NCBI GenBank assembly: GCA_017642965.1 | Contig: JAEPOJ010000001.1 | Coordinates: 1 to 64,000, forward strand | Reading direction: 5' to 3' | Origin: Phycisphaerales bacterium | GTDB taxonomy: Bacteria > Planctomycetota > Phycisphaerae > Phycisphaerales > UBA1924 | Length of the DNA stretch: 64,000 nucleotides | Shown: in pieces, positions 25,676 through 34,679 of the stretch | Layout: every line of letters starts with the position of its first letter | How positions within the stretch are numbered: position 1 is the first letter of the stretch | Program-made: the position numbers and the translations under genes | Notes under the pieces: generated by a model | Databases searched by the model: none | Seen by the model: only the letters and a program-made list of their open reading frames with translations | Told to the model about the DNA's origin: nothing

Positions 25676-26647
25676 GTGAAGAGCGCTTCCGAGCAACGCG
25701 TCGAGTCCCTCAGCGAGCCCATGCAGCGGGCCCGGCGGGGGTTCATCAACTACCTGCGCATCGAGTGCGGGCTGCTCCCCGCGACGATCGAGGCGTACGC
25801 GCGGGATCTGGAGCACCTGATGCTCGATCTCCAGGGCGCGGCCATCGAAGACCCGTGCGCGGCGCTCCCGGAGCAGCTCATCGGGCACGTGCGGACGATG
25901 TCCAGCGAGCGGGGCTACAACGCCTCCACGATCTCACGCCACCTGGCCACGATCAAGGTGTTCTTCCGCTGGCTGCTGGCAACCGGGCAGATCGACGACA
26001 ACCCCGCCGACCACCTCGATCAGCCGACCAAGTGGAAGCGCCTGCCGGGCGTGCTCACGCCCTCGCAGGTGCGCCGCCTTCTGGAAGCCCCCACCCCACC
26101 CGAAGAACCGACCAAGGACGCGCCCCCCCTGTGGCTGCGCGACCGGGCGATCCTGGAGATGATGTACGCCTCGGGCCTGCGCGCAAGCGAGGTTGGCCAG
26201 ATCGGGTTGATCGACATCATGGAGAAGATCGGCGTGGTCCGCGTGCTGGGCAAGGGCGACAAGCAGCGCCTCGTGCCGATGGGCCAGCCCGCCCAGCGTG
26301 CACTGGAACAGTATCTCAAAGAGTGCCGACCACTGCTCATCACCGCGGAGCGAGCCGCCGAGCGGCGTGACAAGGGCAAGCTCTTCCTATCACGCACCGG
26401 CCGCCCCATCGAGCGCGTGCGTGTGTGGCAGATCGTCAAGCACTGGGCCAAGCAGGCGGACCTGCCCAAGACCTACCCGCACATGCTGCGACACAGCTTC
26501 GCGACCCACCTGCTCGCCGGCGGGGCGGACCTGCGCATCGTGCAGGAACTGCTGGGGCACTCGGACATCACCACGACGCAGATCTACACGCACGTCGATC
26601 GGTCGAGCCTGCACAAGACGGTACGCTCACTCCACCCCCGGGGTTAA
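25676..26647 (+). CDS. Xer-type tyrosine recombinase
   Basis: 323 residues from a GTG at 25676; a GTG-type codon at 25637 or an ATG at 25721 are alternatives. The N-terminal SAM-like core-binding domain ([30 protein letters not shown]) is followed by the catalytic domain. It has the full set of residues: Arg in [10 protein letters not shown], Lys in [12 protein letters not shown], His-x-x-Arg in [12 protein letters not shown], His in [10 protein letters not shown] and Tyr in IYTHV. Length and motifs fit XerC/XerD chromosome-dimer resolvases, though I cannot tell which one. It lies next to two flagellin genes but no invertible segment was found. Confidence 0.88.
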   Translation: MKSASEQRVESLSEPMQRARRGFINYLRIECGLLPATIEAYARDLEHLMLDLQGAAIEDPCAALPEQLIGHVRTMSSERGYNASTISRHLATIKVFFRWLLATGQIDDNPADHLDQPTKWKRLPGVLTPSQVRRLLEAPTPPEEPTKDAPPLWLRDRAILEMMYASGLRASEVGQIGLIDIMEKIGVVRVLGKGDKQRLVPMGQPAQRALEQYLKECRPLLITAERAAERRDKGKLFLSRTGRPIERVRVWQIVKHWAKQADLPKTYPHMLRHSFATHLLAGGADLRIVQELLGHSDITTTQIYTHVDRSSLHKTVRSLHPRG

Positions 26648-26814
26648 ACTGGGTAAACCTACGTTCGTTTCGCAACATATTTCAAAGATCATCATTGAGT
26701 GTGATCGCAGCATCACATAGGATAAATCCCCCATACTGAATGAGTTGGGAGTGGATATCGATCGTGTTCTTCGATCGAATCGGATGAGAGAAACAGAGAG
26801 AGAAAGGCATCAAC

Positions 26815-27564
26815 ATGAAGACTGTGATTGCAACCAGCGCGATCGCGCTGACCGCGATGAGTGCCCTCGGTGGCGATGTGCACCCGGGCATCATCTTCGG
26901 CTCAGGCAACGCGAACGGCTCGTTCACCCTCGGCACCGGCGGCGGTGTTGAACTCGGGCTCCGCGCCAAGACCCGCTACAACAGCTCCGGCATCCCGGAA
27001 AACACGTTCAACTGGGACGGCGGCAGCACCTACTCGTTCGATCCGGCCAACGGCAACCCGCCCGCCGACCGCGCGATGTGGAACTTCGAATGGTCGATCA
27101 ACTCCGACGTGGACGACACCACGGGCAACGACCTCAACGACTTCGTGTACGAGCTCGCGCTGTTCCGTGTGAACGCCGACGGCACGGACCTCGCGGACGC
27201 GTTCGTGTTTGATCCCATCAACACGCTGTACGGCGATCACTCGATCGGCGACAACCTGACGACCGCCGCGACCGACAGCATCGCTGGCGACGCGAGCGAG
27301 TACGCTTCGCTCATCAGCAGCAACAACGTCGCACAGAACTCGTGGAACTACGGGTTCTTCAACGGCTCGGGCACCGGCGTCCTCGAGGGCATCAACCCGA
27401 GCGCCGGAGGCACCTACATCATCCGCCTGACGGCGCTCGACGGCACCGACATCGTCGCGAGCAGCGAGATCACCGTCAACGTGGTCCCCGTCCCGACGGC
27501 CGCGTTCGCGGGCCTGGGCCTCCTCGGCGTGCTCGGTGGCGCTCGCGTCATCCGTCGCCGCTGA
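26815..27564 (+). CDS. Secreted PEP-CTERM-type protein
   Basis: 249 residues. GAGAAAGG precedes the ATG. A short signal peptide (TVIATSAIALTAMSALGGD) is followed by an Asn/Gly/Asp-rich beta region with no recognised domain. The C-terminus is a sorting tail: V-V-P-V-P, the hydrophobic stretch TAAFAGLGLLGVLGGA, then RVIRRR. This implies export and exosortase-type processing. It is like the partial protein at the left edge; no exosortase gene is in the window. The upstream gap 26648-26814 is AT-rich and probably carries the promoter, but I see no confident -35/-10 pair. Confidence 0.8.
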   Translation: MKTVIATSAIALTAMSALGGDVHPGIIFGSGNANGSFTLGTGGGVELGLRAKTRYNSSGIPENTFNWDGGSTYSFDPANGNPPADRAMWNFEWSINSDVDDTTGNDLNDFVYELALFRVNADGTDLADAFVFDPINTLYGDHSIGDNLTTAATDSIAGDASEYASLISSNNVAQNSWNYGFFNGSGTGVLEGINPSAGGTYIIRLTALDGTDIVASSEITVNVVPVPTAAFAGLGLLGVLGGARVIRRR

Positions 27565-27595
27565 TCGCCGGCAACACGCACTCATTCACCACAGA

Positions 27596-27618
27596 CCGTC
27601 GCGATGCGGCGGTTTTTT
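27596..27618 (+). terminator. Rho-independent terminator
   Basis: CCGTCGC-GAT-GCGGCGG forms a 7-bp stem with one G-T pair, followed by TTTTTT. Confidence 0.7.
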
Positions 27619-27709
27619 CGTGCTCAAACGCACCGGTTGCGGATCCGGGGTGATCGCGGGTATGGTGTAGGACACACAACGGAGGTGCACCATCGATACC
27701 GACTCGCTC

Positions 27710-29335
27710 ATGAAAATCCTCGCGATCGCGTTATACGCGGGCATCCTGCTCGCGATCGGCTACTTCGCTTCCAAGAAGATGCACGACATCCGCGACTACT
27801 TCGCGTCAGGCAAAAACCTGGGCTTCTTCCATGTCGCGTTCAGCGCACGCGCAACCGGCGAGAGCGCGTGGCTGCTCATCGGCCTCACCGGGATGGGCTA
27901 CGCCCTGGGCGCGAAGGCGTTCTGGGTGGTGCTTGGCGAGATGATCGGCGTGGGCGGGGCGTGGCTGATTATGTCGCGCCGCTTTAAGCGACTGACAGAC
28001 CGCTACGACTCGATCACCGTTCCGGACTACCTCGAATCACGCTTCCGCGACAGCGGGCACTGGCTCCGCCTGATTGCGGCTGGCTCGCTGGTCATCTTCG
28101 TTCCGATCTATGCCGGCGCGCAGGTCTTCGCGACCGGCGATGCATTCAACAGCTTCCTCGGGTGGGATCACATCCTTGGTGCAACGATCGGCTTCGCCGT
28201 CGTGATGCTCTACATCACACAAGGCGGATTCACGGCGGTGGTCTGGTCCGATGTCTTCCAGGGCTCGCTGATGTTCCTCGGGCTCGTCGGGCTGCCGATC
28301 GTGATCCTGCTCGAAGCGGGCGGGTACACAAACATCATGGAGTCGCTCCGATCGATCGATCCGCACCTGCTCACGCTGCACGGGCCCGGCGAGGCGGATG
28401 CCGCGGGTGTTGTGGCGCCGAGCACCGGGGGCTGGACCACCGCGACGATCGTCTCGATCGTTGGGCTCGCGGCGATCGGGATCGGGTTCTGGGGATCGCC
28501 GCAGGTCTTTGTCCGCTACATCTCGATGAAAAACGAGCAGCAGATCGCGCCCGGCGCGACGATGGCGCTCGTCTGGACGCTGCTGGCGGACTCGGGCGCG
28601 GTCTTGGTGGGCCTGTTTGGTCGCGCCGTTTTCGCACCGGAATCGCTCGGCGGCGACCACGAAGCGATCCTCCCCCACGCGTCGCTCGAGCTGCTGCCCG
28701 CGTTCTTCTCCGGCGTGTTCATCGCGATGGTCCTGTCCGCGATCATGTCCACGATCGACTCGCTGCTCGTCGTGGCCTCGTCCGCGGGCGTGCGTGACTA
28801 CTGGCAGAAGACCCGCCACCCGGACATGAGCGACGAAACGCTCGTGTCGCTCTCTCGCAAGGTGACGATCGCGCTGTCGCTCGTCGCGTTTGCGATCGGC
28901 ATCGGGCTGCTCTTGCGGGATCGCGAGAAGCCGCTGTTCTGGATTATCATCTTCGGCTGGTCCGGCATCGCCGCGACCTTCTGCCCCACCATGATCCTGT
29001 CGCTGTTCTGGAGCAAGCTGACCTCAATGGGATCGAAGTGCGCGATGGTCGCGGGCTTCCTGGGCGTGCCCCTGTTCAGCTTCGTGATCCCGCCGGTCCT
29101 CAAGAGCCTCGATCCGCCCGCGCCGACGCCGGAGGAACTCGCGGCGGGCGCCGAGATGAGTTCGACCTTCTTCACGGATATCGCGGGCTATCTCGGAGCA
29201 CTGGATGTGCTTCTGCCGAGCTTCGTGATCGGGTTCATCGTCGCGGTGGTCGTTTCCTTGGTTGATAAGAAAGGACAGGCGAAGCTCGAAGGGGTCGAGG
29301 ATGATCTGCGGTTTGCGAAAACGGGTCAGGACTGA
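27710..29335 (+). CDS. Sodium:solute symporter family protein
   Basis: 541 residues with about 13-14 membrane segments, in the SSS family (PutP/SGLT fold). Typical features are the first helix with AIGYFASKKMHDIRDYFASGKNLGF, ARATGESAWLLIGLTGMGYALGAKAFWVV, the RFRDSGHWLRL loop and GFWGSPQVFVRYISMKNEQQIAPG. SAIMSTIDSLLVVASSAGVRDYW is also typical and includes the sodium-site Ser/Thr. The substrate cannot be told. A strong GGAGGTG lies at 27681-27687, far from the ATG at 27710 but 4 nt before an in-frame ATC at 27692. The true start may therefore be upstream. The 3' end overlaps the convergent ATP-grasp gene by 10 bp. Confidence 0.9.
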   Translation: MKILAIALYAGILLAIGYFASKKMHDIRDYFASGKNLGFFHVAFSARATGESAWLLIGLTGMGYALGAKAFWVVLGEMIGVGGAWLIMSRRFKRLTDRYDSITVPDYLESRFRDSGHWLRLIAAGSLVIFVPIYAGAQVFATGDAFNSFLGWDHILGATIGFAVVMLYITQGGFTAVVWSDVFQGSLMFLGLVGLPIVILLEAGGYTNIMESLRSIDPHLLTLHGPGEADAAGVVAPSTGGWTTATIVSIVGLAAIGIGFWGSPQVFVRYISMKNEQQIAPGATMALVWTLLADSGAVLVGLFGRAVFAPESLGGDHEAILPHASLELLPAFFSGVFIAMVLSAIMSTIDSLLVVASSAGVRDYWQKTRHPDMSDETLVSLSRKVTIALSLVAFAIGIGLLLRDREKPLFWIIIFGWSGIAATFCPTMILSLFWSKLTSMGSKCAMVAGFLGVPLFSFVIPPVLKSLDPPAPTPEELAAGAEMSSTFFTDIAGYLGALDVLLPSFVIGFIVAVVVSLVDKKGQAKLEGVEDDLRFAKTGQD

Positions 29336-30189
29336 ACAGTCGACATCCGCTTCTCCACACCCCGCACGAACACCTCCACCGCTCGTTCGCAATACGGGAA
29401 GAACAGCGACGGCTCGAGCATCTCAAGCTCGGAGAGCATAAGCGATCCATCCTCATCAGGGATCACATCGACGCGGGCGTAGAGGTGGTCCTTATTCGCT
29501 GCATCGATTACTTTGGTCGCGATCTCGCGCATCTCATCGGAGATCGACTCACGGAGGAACACCTGCTCGTCCTGATCGTCGAATCGCGGGCGTTTCTCGA
29601 TCGCGTGGGTCAGCTCGCCGCCGATGACGATGAGGGCGGTCTCGCCGACGGTGTCGACGCTGGGGATGTAGCGCTGGACCATCATCTCGCGCTGGGCCAC
29701 CATCTCGTCGAAGAACGCCTGCGCGGCACCGACCTCGCCTTTGCACAGGTCGAACGCGCGCGTCCCGAACGATCCAGCGGAAACCGTCGGCTTGATCACG
29801 ATCCGGGCCCAGCCACGCGATTCGCACAGCTCGATCACCGACGCGGAGGCGCCCTGATCAAAGAACGCGGTCGGGATGATCGGGATGCCCGCGTCTTGCA
29901 TTTCAGTCAGGTAGCCCTTGTGTAGGTTCCACTCCAGCGTCTCGATCGGGTTGATGAGGGTGGTCTGCTCGTTGACGCGGGTGATCCACGCGCAGAACGC
30001 GTCGAGGTGCTGCGCGTAGTCCCACGTCGCGCGGATCAGAATCGCGTCGAACCGGGACCAATCGACCGATTCATCGTCCCACCCGGCGACGGTAGCGTCG
30101 TGCCCCGCGGATCGGAGCCCCTCGACCAGCGGGATCTCGTCGATGTCGGGCTCGGGCAGGTTCTTGCAACTCACGTACGCGATCTTCAT
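29326..30189 (-). CDS. ATP-grasp domain protein
   Basis: 287 residues from the ATG at 30189, with GGAGAAG correctly spaced upstream; longer in-frame extension is rejected. An N-terminal Rossmann-like pre-ATP-grasp domain (MKIAYVSCKNLPEPDIDEIPLVEGLRSAGHDATVAGWDD) is followed by the ATP-grasp fold: RIVIKPTVSAGSFGTRAF, MVQRYIPSVDTVGETALIVIGGELTHAIEKRP, YARVDVIPDEDGSLMLSELEMLEPSLFF. The closing motif resembles the family's RxDxx...ExN/EPS metal-binding end. These proteins form amide or peptide-like bonds using ATP, but the substrates are unknown here. No pathway neighbours help. Confidence 0.82.
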   Translation of the reverse strand: MKIAYVSCKNLPEPDIDEIPLVEGLRSAGHDATVAGWDDESVDWSRFDAILIRATWDYAQHLDAFCAWITRVNEQTTLINPIETLEWNLHKGYLTEMQDAGIPIIPTAFFDQGASASVIELCESRGWARIVIKPTVSAGSFGTRAFDLCKGEVGAAQAFFDEMVAQREMMVQRYIPSVDTVGETALIVIGGELTHAIEKRPRFDDQDEQVFLRESISDEMREIATKVIDAANKDHLYARVDVIPDEDGSLMLSELEMLEPSLFFPYCERAVEVFVRGVEKRMSTVQS

Positions 30190-30324
30190 GGCACTTCTCC
30201 TCATTCTCCCCAGCGTAGACACGATCCAAAGCACTGTCTTGAACAGGCGTGGTGGATTGAAGAAACGGATTCGGGACGCTATGATTTCAGAGATTCTTGA
30301 AAGTACGCAGGACGCGAGGTCCCC

Positions 30325-31788
30325 ATGAGCACGATTTATCAGCCGTTGCCCGAGTTCGCCCACCTGGACGCCCAGGACCCGGGGCTGCTCCGCGCCGTGT
30401 CCGAGGGGCAGGCACGCCTCACGCCCGAGCAGGGCCTGGACCTGCTGACCAACGCGCCGCTGCACACGCTGGGCCGCTATGCCGATGCCCGCTGCCGCTC
30501 GATCCACGGCGACCGCGTCCGCACCTTCATCATCGATCGCAACATCAACTACACCAACATCTGCACCGCCAAGTGCATCTTCTGCGCCTTCAAACGCAAG
30601 GGCGACGAGCACGACGCCTACACCCTCGAGCACGAGGAGCTCTACCAGAAGGTGCAGGAACTCAGCGATATCGGCGGCACGCAGATACTCATGCAGGGCG
30701 GCATGAATCCGAACCTGCCGCTGGATTGGTACCTCGAGCTGCTCAACGGCATCCGCGAGCGATTCCCCCATGTCAAGATCCACGCGTTCTCGCCGCCTGA
30801 ACTGATCGAGTTCGTCCACTTCTTCAACCCGCCCGGCAAGACGCTGGTCGAGAAAGTCCAGTGGGTGCTCATCCGCCTCAAGGAGGCCGGCATGGGCTCG
30901 CTCCCGGGGGGCGGCGGCGAGATCTTTGCCCCCGCGGTCCGAACCAAGATCGGGCTGGGCAAGTGCGACATGGACGCGTGGCTACAGGTGATGTACGCCG
31001 CGCACTCGCTGGGCATGTTCACCAGCGCCTCGATGATGTACGGCCACATCGAGGGGTACGCCGACCGCGTGCACCACATGCGCTCCGTGCGCCACTGGCA
31101 GGACAAGGCCATCCGCGACTTCGGGACCGGCGAGGTCCCGACGCAGGTCGCCAGCGACCCGACGGTCAAGAACCCTGAAACGGGCGGGCACTACCTTGGC
31201 TTCATCTCCTGGCCCTTCCAGCCAGACAACACGGCCCTGGGACGACTGCCCCACTGGCCGACCGCCGACGACATCGACCCCGAGACGGGCGAGACCCTGC
31301 CCTTCCCGGGCGACGTGGTCGCCAAGCTCGACGGCAGCGGCACCAAGGACCTGGACAGCCGCTTCGGTCGTCGCCTGCGCCTCGCGGGCTCGACCGAGTA
31401 CCTGCGGACGCAGGCCGTCTCGCGCCTGATGATGGACAACATCTACTCCATCGGCTCCAGCTGGGTGACGATGGGTCCGCATATCGGGCAGGTCGCGTTG
31501 CGCTACGGCGCCAACGACATGGGCTCGGTGATGATGGAGGAGAACGTCGTCTCGTCCGCCGGCACGACCTATTGCCTTGACGAGGCGGTGCTGTGCCGAC
31601 TGATCCGCAACGCGGGATTCATCCCGGCCCAGCGCGACACGGTGTACGACGTCATCAAGACCCACACCGGCCCAGAATCGCCCGACCTGAAGGTCAAGGA
31701 CTGGTCCGAGCACCGGACCAAGCGCCTGCACATCGAGAGCGAGGCGGAGGCGTCGCCGACGGTTTCGGTCACCATCGGCGAGAGCTGA
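30325..31788 (+). CDS. mqnC: Cyclic dehypoxanthinyl futalosine synthase (MqnC)
   Basis: Radical-SAM enzyme that cyclises dehypoxanthine futalosine in the futalosine route to menaquinone. The CX3CX2C cluster motif lies in RNINYTNICTAKCIFCAFKR (about residues 72-91). Family hallmarks are GGTQILMQGGMNPNLPLDWY, HAFSPPEL, GMGSLPGGGGEIF, SMMYGHIEGYADRVHH, the tail SWVTMGPHIGQVALRYGANDMGSVMMEENVVSSAG and LIRNAGFIPAQRDT. At 487 residues it is about 110 longer than usual. The excess is an insert around residues 275-360 plus a C-terminal extension. The gene stands alone here. Confidence 0.9.
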   Translation: MSTIYQPLPEFAHLDAQDPGLLRAVSEGQARLTPEQGLDLLTNAPLHTLGRYADARCRSIHGDRVRTFIIDRNINYTNICTAKCIFCAFKRKGDEHDAYTLEHEELYQKVQELSDIGGTQILMQGGMNPNLPLDWYLELLNGIRERFPHVKIHAFSPPELIEFVHFFNPPGKTLVEKVQWVLIRLKEAGMGSLPGGGGEIFAPAVRTKIGLGKCDMDAWLQVMYAAHSLGMFTSASMMYGHIEGYADRVHHMRSVRHWQDKAIRDFGTGEVPTQVASDPTVKNPETGGHYLGFISWPFQPDNTALGRLPHWPTADDIDPETGETLPFPGDVVAKLDGSGTKDLDSRFGRRLRLAGSTEYLRTQAVSRLMMDNIYSIGSSWVTMGPHIGQVALRYGANDMGSVMMEENVVSSAGTTYCLDEAVLCRLIRNAGFIPAQRDTVYDVIKTHTGPESPDLKVKDWSEHRTKRLHIESEAEASPTVSVTIGES

Positions 31789-31821
31789 GCCCCCTTTCAT
31801 ACACGCTCGACAGCGCTGAGT

Positions 31822-31834
31822 TATACTCTTCGCT
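31822..31834 (+). promoter_or_regulatory. Putative -10 element of leaderless DUF389 mRNA
   Basis: TATACT, then 7 nt (CTTCGCT), then GTG. dnaB has TATACT, 7 nt (CGACGCT), then GTG at its own start. There is no Shine-Dalgarno at either gene. Confidence 0.45.
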
Positions 31835-32854
31835 GTGTCCATGCGCCTGCTCCAGATCGTCGTCCCCCACAGTGACCATGATTCGCTGATGGACCTGCTC
31901 GAGGAAGCCAGCCCGCCTTCGCGCTGGCACACCGAGCTCAACGATGATCAGGTGCTGACATCGGTCTTGCTGCGGATGGAGCTCGTCGAGCCGGTGAGCG
32001 ATGCCGTGCAGGATAAGTTCGGCGAGTGCGACGGCTTCCGCATGCTGCTGCTCCCGGTGGAGGCGACGCACCCGCCCCTGCCCGAGCCGGAGAAGGAAGA
32101 GGACCCGAATCTTCAGGCTGAGAAATCGTGGTCGCCAAAGTTCGGGCGTGTTTCGCGCGAGGAGCTGATCGAGGACATCGAGGGGTCATCGAAAACCAGC
32201 CCGGTGTTCATGATCATGGTCGGCATCGCGACGATCGTCTCCAGCGTTGGGCTCATCAAGGACTCACCCGCGATCATCATCGGCGCGATGGTCATCGCCC
32301 CGCTCCTCGGGCCCAACATGGCGCTCGCGCTGGGCACAACACTGGGCGATATCAAGATGGTCCGCCGCGCTATACGCTCGAATCTCGTGGGCCTGAGCAT
32401 CGCGATCGTCTCATCCGCGGCCTTCGGCTACTTCGTGCAGATGGACAACCTGGGCGATGAGCTCACCGCACGCACCGTGGTCGACCTCGGCGACATCCTC
32501 GTCGCGCTCGCGTCCGGCGCCGCGGGTGCCATCGCGTTCACGTCCGGCGCGCCAGCGACCGTGGTCGGCGTGATGGTCGCCGTAGCCCTGCTCCCGCCCA
32601 CCGCCGCGTGCGGCATGCTCGCGGGTGCGGGGGGCTGGCTGAAAGCCGGCGAGGCCGCGACACTCGCCGCGACAAACATCGTCTGCATCAACCTCAGCGC
32701 CACAGGCGTCTTCTTTATTCAGGGTGTGCGTCCCAGCAGCAGCGCCTGGACCGACAAGGATAAGGCCAGAAAGGCAAGCATCAAGGCGTTGGCCATGTGG
32801 ACATTCGCCCTACTCGCCCTCGCGGCGCTGATCGTGTTCGCGTGGAGCGATTGA
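31835..32854 (+). CDS. DUF389 family membrane protein
   Basis: 339 residues from the GTG at 31835 (an ATG at 31841 loses two residues). The N-terminal 110 residues are a soluble ferredoxin-like region, followed by a linker of acidic/Pro residues. Six or so membrane helices begin at SSKTSPVFMIMVGIATIVSSVGLIKDSPAIIIGAMVIAPLLGPNMALALGTTLGD, which is the DUF389 (TIGR00341-like) signature. GAPATVVGVMVAVALLPPTAACGMLAG is also typical. The molecular function of the family is unknown. A small zinc-ribbon-like gene follows in the same direction. Confidence 0.85.
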   Translation: MSMRLLQIVVPHSDHDSLMDLLEEASPPSRWHTELNDDQVLTSVLLRMELVEPVSDAVQDKFGECDGFRMLLLPVEATHPPLPEPEKEEDPNLQAEKSWSPKFGRVSREELIEDIEGSSKTSPVFMIMVGIATIVSSVGLIKDSPAIIIGAMVIAPLLGPNMALALGTTLGDIKMVRRAIRSNLVGLSIAIVSSAAFGYFVQMDNLGDELTARTVVDLGDILVALASGAAGAIAFTSGAPATVVGVMVAVALLPPTAACGMLAGAGGWLKAGEAATLAATNIVCINLSATGVFFIQGVRPSSSAWTDKDKARKASIKALAMWTFALLALAALIVFAWSD

Positions 32855-32876
32855 AACACAGTTTGCGTTTCTCCGA

Positions 32877-33458
32877 ATGTATGAGCGTATGAAATCCCCA
32901 AGAGACCAGAACGCGACGCTCGTGCAAACCCAGATCCTGCCGGGGCTCGATGCGCACATCTGCCCGACCAGCGGCGGCGTCTGGATCGATGTGATCCAGT
33001 ACTGGGACTGGTTCCGCACACAGCCGGGCTTCCCCGAACCCCTTGCATCGTTCGAGTCGCCGCGACCGGTCGATATCGACGATGATCACAACGGCCCGGT
33101 GCTCTCACCACGCACGGGGCGGCTGATGCGTAAGTGCCGCGTCGGGTCAGGCCTGGGCTTCCGAATCGACTTCGAGCCCCAGAGCGGGTTCTGGCTCGAT
33201 CGAGGCGAGTACGAATCGCTCAAGGAACACAACCTGCACGATGAGTTGCACCTGATCTGCTCGCCCGAGTATCAGCTCGCGCTCGTGCGGATGCAGACGA
33301 GCGAGTCAGAGCAATCCCGATTTGAACGCAAGCTCGGCACAGAGAACAGCGATCGGATCAGCAGCTTCGCCAAGTGGTTTGCCCGCCTCGGTGATCACCC
33401 CGTCGCGATGGCGTACCTGATGTCGTGCATCGAACATGAGCAAGGCGATGCCAACTGA
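32877..33458 (+). CDS. Small protein with degenerate TFIIB-type zinc-ribbon motifs
   Basis: 193 residues. Two segments resemble the zf-TFIIB family pattern C-P-x-C-G-G-x-W-(L/I)-D: HICPTSGGVWIDV near residue 29 and EPQSGFWLDRGEYESL near residue 108. Most of the metal-binding Cys residues are missing, so zinc binding is doubtful. There is no signal peptide or membrane helix. The start at 32877 lacks a clear ribosome-binding site; an ATG at 32889 is an alternative. It ends 1 bp before the convergent TonB-like gene. Function unknown. Confidence 0.6.
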   Translation: MYERMKSPRDQNATLVQTQILPGLDAHICPTSGGVWIDVIQYWDWFRTQPGFPEPLASFESPRPVDIDDDHNGPVLSPRTGRLMRKCRVGSGLGFRIDFEPQSGFWLDRGEYESLKEHNLHDELHLICSPEYQLALVRMQTSESEQSRFERKLGTENSDRISSFAKWFARLGDHPVAMAYLMSCIEHEQGDAN

Positions 33459-33459
33459 T

Positions 33460-34671
33460 TCAGGGGCCTCGTTCCTCGCGGAAAATGATCTTCATCGTGA
33501 TCTCGATGTACGACTTCGGGTCTGCTGGATCGAGCTTCTTGAGCGGCTCACCCTCCGCACGCCATTTATAGATCGCGCTGAGTAGCGGCTCGTCCACCGC
33601 CCGGCTCCCCGTGTCGTACACCTTCTTCTTCTCCTGATCACGAATGAAATCCGTCAAGATCACCCTGCCCTCCGCGTTGAATCGGATCAGCACGATCGGA
33701 TTACGGGGGAGCTGTGTGAACCGCACCGCGGCGGGGAAGCGGGGCTCGACGGGCTTGATCTCCAGCCCGGAGGAGGAGAGCGGGCGATTCAGATCGGTTG
33801 CCCGCTGCGTATCGGCTCGCTCGATCATCGAAGCGACCGACTCACGATCATCCTTTTCACCCGCCTTGCCCTGCTGGGTCGGTGAAGAAGGCTCCATCTG
33901 CTCAGCAGGCCGCGGCGAGGTAGGTGGCAGCACCGCCGTGATGTCCGTATTCTCGCTCGCTTCCTCGACCTCGGTCGGCTCCGCCTCAAGCTCCGACTCG
34001 CTCTCCTGCGGCTGCTCGGGTGTTGGCTCAACCTGCTCCGCCTGCTCCACCACCTCCGCCTGGGCCGCCTCGGGCGATTCCTGAGAATCATTCGCCTCGA
34101 CACTGGGCTCCGCCGTAGGCTCGGTTGGCTGCATGGGCGTTGATTGCTCCGGCTGCGGCACCGCTTCCGGCTCAGCTTGCGGAACTGCTACCGGCTCTTC
34201 CTTGATGGGCTCGTTGACCGCAGTCGGCTCTGGCGGCACATCGACTTCGACCGGCTCCTGGATGGGCTCGACCGCCTGGGTCATCACCGGCTGCTGCGAT
34301 TCATTCGCCTCGGGCTGGGACATCTCCAAGTCGCCCGAATCGATCGCCAGCTCGGCCTGTTCGACTTCCGACTCCGGGGCTTCTCCATCGAGCGGGTTCT
34401 CAAGTACACCGAGCCAGGTGATCGAGGCCGTCTTGGATTCCTGACGCCCCAGACGGATGGGTGGATCCTCCTGCTGATCGGGCGTGGGCATGTCCGGGAT
34501 CGAGATCTCCGGTGCACTCTGGGCGTGATTCGCTGGACGGGTCCGGACGTACTCTCCGAAGCCCCCGGCCGTGATGATGTGCACCAGCACGCTGAGCACG
34601 AGGCACACGATCAGCACGGACGCGGATGCGCCCGCGCTCGTCGATCGGATTGGGCTCGCGGTCGAGGCCAT
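33460..34671 (-). CDS. TonB-like energy-transducer protein
   Basis: 403 residues. There is one N-terminal membrane helix (ASVLIVCLVLSVLVHIITAGGF, about residues 17-38). A long periplasmic spacer extremely rich in Glu, Pro, Gln and Val follows (about 45-290). The C-terminal globular part (IKPVEPRFPAAVRFTQLPRNPIVLIRFNAEGRVILTDFI...YIEITMKIIFREERGP) has the general TonB C-terminal character. exbD lies directly upstream, 8 bp away. Together they should couple the proton gradient to outer-membrane transport or envelope work. The family match is by architecture, so another ExbD-partner protein is possible. Confidence 0.65.
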   Translation of the reverse strand: MASTASPIRSTSAGASASVLIVCLVLSVLVHIITAGGFGEYVRTRPANHAQSAPEISIPDMPTPDQQEDPPIRLGRQESKTASITWLGVLENPLDGEAPESEVEQAELAIDSGDLEMSQPEANESQQPVMTQAVEPIQEPVEVDVPPEPTAVNEPIKEEPVAVPQAEPEAVPQPEQSTPMQPTEPTAEPSVEANDSQESPEAAQAEVVEQAEQVEPTPEQPQESESELEAEPTEVEEASENTDITAVLPPTSPRPAEQMEPSSPTQQGKAGEKDDRESVASMIERADTQRATDLNRPLSSSGLEIKPVEPRFPAAVRFTQLPRNPIVLIRFNAEGRVILTDFIRDQEKKKVYDTGSRAVDEPLLSAIYKWRAEGEPLKKLDPADPKSYIEITMKIIFREERGP

Positions 34672-34679
34672 ATCTGGTT

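Noticed and set aside
25676-26647. Xer-type recombinase as a flagellin phase-variation invertase
   Set aside because: No inverted repeats flank a promoter or the flagellin genes, and the protein has the features of a housekeeping XerC/XerD.
30190-30819. Upstream extension of the ATP-grasp frame
   Set aside because: The ATG at 30189 has a good ribosome-binding site, and the extra residues are antisense to the start of mqnC.
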